Shown here one piece after another: positions 46,649 through 49,846 of a DNA stretch of 49,846 nucleotides. The translations under genes and the position numbers were made by a program. Every line of letters begins with the position of its first letter. Positions within the stretch are counted from its first letter, which is position 1. The stretch is from an uncultured Oscillospiraceae bacterium (lineage in GTDB: Bacteria; Bacillota; Clostridia; Oscillospirales; Oscillospiraceae), in the NCBI GenBank assembly GCA_949948775.1, contig CATLHC010000012.1, forward strand, positions 1-49,846. The letters are read 5' to 3'. The notes beneath the pieces are model-generated. The model searched no databases. It was not told where the DNA came from and was given only the letters and a program-made list of their open reading frames with translations.

Positions 46649-46691
46649 TGCAAAAGGGAGCCTCCGGCATGGCCGAAGGCTCCCTTTTGCA
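46649..46691. terminator. bidirectional terminator between garD and the regulator
   Basis: A perfect 15-bp stem (46649-46663 with 46677-46691), A-rich at its left and T-rich at its right end, with inner CGGC/GCCG pairing. Serves both convergent genes. Confidence 0.88.
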
Positions 46692-46705
46692 TCGGAATGA
46701 GCGGC

Positions 46706-48607
46706 TCAATAGGTGAAATCCGGCTCGATCCCGTACTTTTTGATATACCGCCACAGGGTGGTCTTGCTCACTCCCAGCTCCGCGGCCACCTTCTCCCGGT
46801 TGCCGCCGTACTTGCGCAGCAGCGCGGCGATCTCCACGCCCTTCTGGTCCTTGAACACCACCGTCTTTTCCGTACCCGGCACCAGCCGGGGCGTCACCCG
46901 CTCCAGCTGACGGCGGACAAACACCTCGTCGATGGACCGCTTTTCCGTCAGCAGGACGATGCGCTCGCACACGTTGTTCACCTGGTCCAGATTGCCCGGC
47001 CAGTCATACTTTTTCAAAAACTCCCTGGCCCCGTTGGTCAGGTGGACATAGCGCTTATACCGGTCCTGCCACGTCTCCAGATAAAAGTCCACCCAGTTGA
47101 GCACATCCTCCGGACACCGGCGCAGGGGGGGCAGCTCCACGGTGAGGGCGCTGACGGCGTAATACAGGTCGCTGCGGAAGGTGCCCTGCTCAATCTTGGC
47201 GATCAGGTTGGCGTCCGTGGCGGCGATGACCCGCACATTGGCCGTGGTGGGCCGGTTGGAACCGTTGTGCAGAAATCTGCCCTGCACCAGACTGAGCAGT
47301 TTGTACTGCGTCTCCATGGGCAGGGCCTCCACATGGTTCAAATACAGCGTACCGTCCTGGGCCAGCTCCGCCATGCAGGCGGGGCTGTCTTTTTTGGTGG
47401 TGTAGTTGCCGAACAGCATGTTGTCCAGCGTCTCCGGCAGCCACGCGCTGCAGTCCAGCGGGACGAAGGCGTTGCCCTTGGCCATGCTCTCGTTGTGGAT
47501 GCACTGGGCCATCATGTTCTTGCCGCAGCCCGTCTCGCCGGTGAGCAGGATGGGCGCGGGGTACTTGGCCACCCGCTTGGCCAGGGCCACGGCGGGGGCG
47601 ATGTCCGGGTTTCGGTCATAGATGCGCTCAAAGGTGAACTTGGCGATGTAGCCCCGAAGATACAGCTCCCGGCGCAGCTCGCTGTCCATCTCAATAATCC
47701 TCTGCCCCTCCTGGAAGGTCAGGATGGCTCCGTCCTGGCCGTCCTCCGCGGGTATGGGGGCTACGTTCACCATCACCGCCCGGCGCTGTATGTCCATCAC
47801 CAGGGAGTAGGCCTCCTTGCCCTCCCGGAGCGTGTCCTCCAGCACCTGGCCGCTCAGACCGGGCAGCACCTCCGCGGCGGGCAGGCCCAGCACCTGGTCC
47901 GGCCTGAGGCCCAGAATGTTGTAGCCCGCCCGGTTCACCCGGCGGATCACGCCGCCGCTGTCCACCTGGGCGATGCCGCTGAAGATATTGTCCAGCATCA
48001 CGTTCATCTGGCGGCTGTTGCTCTTTTCCAGGTCGATGGCGTAGCACATGCGCGCGGCCGTATCCAGCGCGTCGATCATGCTCTCCTTCCCGGAAGGCAG
48101 AAAACGGCTGGGCAGGCCCAGGGCCTGGGCGCGCCCACATACCAGGTCGCCGCCGATCACGGCGCGGCACCCCTCCCGCACCGCCTGCTCCACCGAGGGC
48201 AGCAGCTCCCGGTTCTGCTTCACCGGAAAACGGCGCAGGTCGATGCCAAGCAGTTCGTTGAGCCGGGCGGTATCCCCCACCATATTGTCAAAATGGATCA
48301 GGCCGATGCTGGGGCGCTCCAGCCCCAGCTCCCGCTTCAGCTCCAGGATGATCCCCCCCAGTTCCTGGGTGGTGACCCGCATCTCCACCAGAGGGATCTC
48401 CACTGTGGCCTTGATGATCCTGGCGTGGAGTCCCCGGGCGATAATGAGCTCACAGCCCTGCCGTTCCAGCTCCCGGACCCGCTGGGCAATCCTGTCCGAC
48501 TTGGAGTATTCCACGCACATCACGTTGAGATTGCGGTAATCGCCCACCAGAGGGCGGGCGATCTCACACATCTCCAGATAGGGCAGCAGGATCGCGACCT
48601 TAGCCAT
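46706..48607 (-). CDS. PrpR-like regulator with degenerate sigma-54 AAA+ domain
   Basis: 633 residues. A PrpR_N-like sensor occupies ~1-170, a PAS domain ~200-300 (IFSGIAQVDSGGVIRRVN), an AAA+ domain ~320-545 and a Fis-type HTH ~593-625 (NREKVAAELGVSKTTLWRYIKK). Walker A is intact (GETGCGK, 357-363). After LFG (398-400), where enhancer-binding proteins have the sigma-54-contacting GAFTGA loop, the sequence is NYTTKKDSPAC. Walker B reads TLYLNHVEALP, with Asn424-His425 replacing Asp-Glu, and FRSDLYYAV has Ala484 in place of the second finger Arg. It probably cannot activate sigma-54 and may act as a repressor or a sigma-A regulator. ATG 48607 is selected by its AAAGGATG site and the MAKVAILLPY start. 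Confidence 0.88.
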   Translation of the reverse strand: MAKVAILLPYLEMCEIARPLVGDYRNLNVMCVEYSKSDRIAQRVRELERQGCELIIARGLHARIIKATVEIPLVEMRVTTQELGGIILELKRELGLERPSIGLIHFDNMVGDTARLNELLGIDLRRFPVKQNRELLPSVEQAVREGCRAVIGGDLVCGRAQALGLPSRFLPSGKESMIDALDTAARMCYAIDLEKSNSRQMNVMLDNIFSGIAQVDSGGVIRRVNRAGYNILGLRPDQVLGLPAAEVLPGLSGQVLEDTLREGKEAYSLVMDIQRRAVMVNVAPIPAEDGQDGAILTFQEGQRIIEMDSELRRELYLRGYIAKFTFERIYDRNPDIAPAVALAKRVAKYPAPILLTGETGCGKNMMAQCIHNESMAKGNAFVPLDCSAWLPETLDNMLFGNYTTKKDSPACMAELAQDGTLYLNHVEALPMETQYKLLSLVQGRFLHNGSNRPTTANVRVIAATDANLIAKIEQGTFRSDLYYAVSALTVELPPLRRCPEDVLNWVDFYLETWQDRYKRYVHLTNGAREFLKKYDWPGNLDQVNNVCERIVLLTEKRSIDEVFVRRQLERVTPRLVPGTEKTVVFKDQKGVEIAALLRKYGGNREKVAAELGVSKTTLWRYIKKYGIEPDFTY

Positions 48608-48632
48608 GCCGCACACATCCTTTCCCATTTTG

Positions 48633-48645
48633 TCAGATGCTCTGA
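48633..48645. promoter_or_regulatory. candidate autoregulatory operator at the regulator start site
   Basis: TCAGA-TGC-TCTGA is a perfect 5+3+5 inverted repeat abutting the -10 of the regulator promoter, near the expected transcription start. Confidence 0.35.
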
Positions 48646-48673
48646 TTATACCCTCCAAAGGCCGCCGCGTCAA
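48645..48673 (-). promoter_or_regulatory. sigma-A promoter of the PrpR-like regulator
   Basis: Minus strand: TTGACG (48673-48668), 17-base spacer, perfect TATAAT (48650-48645), 38 bases before the ATG. Confidence 0.8.
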
Positions 48674-48735
48674 CAAAAAGGCGGGGACCGGGGGCACGGG
48701 CAGCCGTTACTATTAGTTTGCAGGGAGCAAGAACC

Positions 48736-48768
48736 AGTTAGCTTGCTACCAGCAAGCTAACTTTTTTT
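48736..48768 (+). terminator. terminator hairpin before the last gene
   Basis: A perfect 12-bp stem (48736-48747 with 48751-48762), three-base loop and seven T's. It lies 22 bases before the next start codon, so it is either a leader attenuator or marks the border of an inserted element. Confidence 0.8.
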
Positions 48769-48790
48769 ATACCTAAAAGGGGGATTCACC

Positions 48791-49846
48791 ATGAAAAAGC
48801 AGAACGAAGTTCGCTATATCGTGACCGATGTAGTCAGTATCCCGGTTTTCCGGCTGGCACGCAAGACGGAAGCGTACCGCCAGGCCGTGAAGCCCGGCTG
48901 GGGCACGGTGGAATGGTACAGCGCGGCGGACGGCTACAAGAACCCCGTTTCCCGCGACCGCAGCGACAAAACGCAGCAGCTTGTTTGCGATGAAGACAGC
49001 AGCGCGGATCTCTACACGAAGAACGGCGGCTATTTCGGGATCTCCCCCTATGAGGAAATCAACACGAAGGAAATGCCGAAACAGGCGGAGTGCGCGGCGA
49101 TCATTCACAGCGATTCTTGCGGCTATGACTTCTGGACGGAAGACGGCCAGATCCGGATCTTTGTTACCTACGATGCAAACGGCCTGATTGATTCCTACCG
49201 CCTGGAATACGGCGCGGACGTGCAGCCCTATGACGGGGAAACGGAAATCCGCTTTGAAGACCTCTACGAGCGGGCGGAAGAAGACTACCGGGAAACCTAC
49301 CGGGCGGAGATCCCCGGAACGGTGGAATACCAGCACAAGCAGGAAGCCGCAGAAGTGGCCGCCCAGGCGGCGGCCACGGCGGGCCAGAAGGAAACCTGGA
49401 TGGACGAAGCCCAGCAGGAACAGTTCCGGCAGATTTGCAGCATGATCGACACGATCAAGAGTGGGCGGGACTTCTACCGGGTTATGAACCGGATCAACTA
49501 TGGCAGGTACAGCGTGGACGTGATCAACGCGGCGCGGGAGTTTAAGAAGTGCTTCAATTCCGCCCAGTATGAGCCGGAAGCGCCCAGCGCAGGAACGCTG
49601 GTGGCCGTGGCGGCGGACATGATGGAGCGGGACACGGCGGCGGACGTGGAGCGGGACACAGCCCCGGCGCTGGCCCACACGGACGATCTGGGGGTTGCCA
49701 GGTGCGGGGAGTGCGGCGCGGAACTGCTGTGCAGCGGAACCGGGGATATGCCGGACGTGTGCCCGGAGTGCGGGCGGCGGCTGGAATATGACAGCTTCAT
49801 GGAGCCGGACGGGCCGGACGCGGACAAATACCGCACAAGGGCAGAC
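48791..49846 (+). CDS. hypothetical protein with C-terminal zinc ribbon (partial)
   Basis: Opens with ATG 48791 after AAAAGGGGG and stays open to the window end (352 codons). The protein begins MKKQNEVRYIVTDVVSIPVF. A Glu/Ala/Gln-rich helical part lies around residues 180-215. CGEC (~311-314) and CPEC (~328-331) look like a zinc ribbon. I do not recognise the family. Codon use differs from the rest of the window: GAA rather than GAG for Glu and ACG rather than ACC for Thr are favoured. This suggests horizontally acquired DNA, perhaps the edge of an integrative element. Confidence 0.7.
   Translation, partial: MKKQNEVRYIVTDVVSIPVFRLARKTEAYRQAVKPGWGTVEWYSAADGYKNPVSRDRSDKTQQLVCDEDSSADLYTKNGGYFGISPYEEINTKEMPKQAECAAIIHSDSCGYDFWTEDGQIRIFVTYDANGLIDSYRLEYGADVQPYDGETEIRFEDLYERAEEDYRETYRAEIPGTVEYQHKQEAAEVAAQAAATAGQKETWMDEAQQEQFRQICSMIDTIKSGRDFYRVMNRINYGRYSVDVINAAREFKKCFNSAQYEPEAPSAGTLVAVAADMMERDTAADVERDTAPALAHTDDLGVARCGECGAELLCSGTGDMPDVCPECGRRLEYDSFMEPDGPDADKYRTRAD

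Overview
The window is a chromosome segment from a high-GC, spore-forming member of the Eubacteriales, most likely in the Oscillospiraceae (Flavonifractor / Lawsonibacter / Intestinimonas-like). This rests on gene content: spoVAD-spoVAE, a glgC-glgD pair, KtrAB, an HPr, a tripartite tricarboxylate transporter and strong G/C preference at third codon positions. No rRNA, tRNA or CRISPR array was seen.

Layout. 1-3940: the end of rpoB and all of rpoC, closed by a strong terminator. 4203-15330: a co-directional glycogen locus, glgB-glgC-glgD-glgA-glgP-glk-pgi, covering ADP-glucose synthesis, polymerisation, branching, phosphorolysis and the link to glycolysis. GlgB carries an unusual Lys/Ala-rich tail. 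15368-21441: a housekeeping and sporulation stretch with a YebC-family protein, a zinc-ribbon protein plus acyl-ACP thioesterase, spoVAD-spoVAE, an HPr without the regulatory serine, a DEDD exonuclease and a decayed CAP-domain gene. 21461-30459 (minus): a six-gene operon-like cluster, SWIM zinc finger / HEAT-like / MoxR AAA+ / DUF5682 / VWA / DUF2971. It resembles MoxR-VWA systems suspected of chaperone or conflict roles, and a MITE-like element sits inside it. 30561-32614 (minus): the KtrAB potassium transporter.

32746-48607: an aldarate (glucarate/galactarate) uptake and catabolism locus. The minus arm encodes a TctCBA transporter, an MBL-fold hydrolase, a membrane protein, a DHDPS-family lyase, two glucarate dehydratase family enzymes and, from its own promoter, a glycerate kinase. 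The plus arm encodes a second MBL hydrolase, an alpha/beta hydrolase and galactarate dehydratase. A PrpR-like regulator closes the region; it has lost the GAFTGA loop and the Walker B acidic pair, so it is probably not a sigma-54 activator. In the proposed scheme Tct imports the aldarate or a derivative, the hydrolases open lactones or esters, GudD/GarD dehydrate to 5-keto-4-deoxyglucarate, the DHDPS-family enzyme cleaves or dehydrates it, and glycerate kinase returns the C3 product to glycolysis. The tartronate semialdehyde reductase such a route needs is not in the window.

48736-49846: a terminator hairpin, then the start of an open gene with different codon use (GAA and ACG favoured over GAG and ACC), suggesting the edge of a mobile element.

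The best candidates for a second look are the MoxR-VWA-DUF5682 cluster with its inserted palindromic element, the degenerate regulator facing paired TGAAA/TTTCA palindromes, the histone-like GlgB tail, and the branched palindromic element at 21096-21170.
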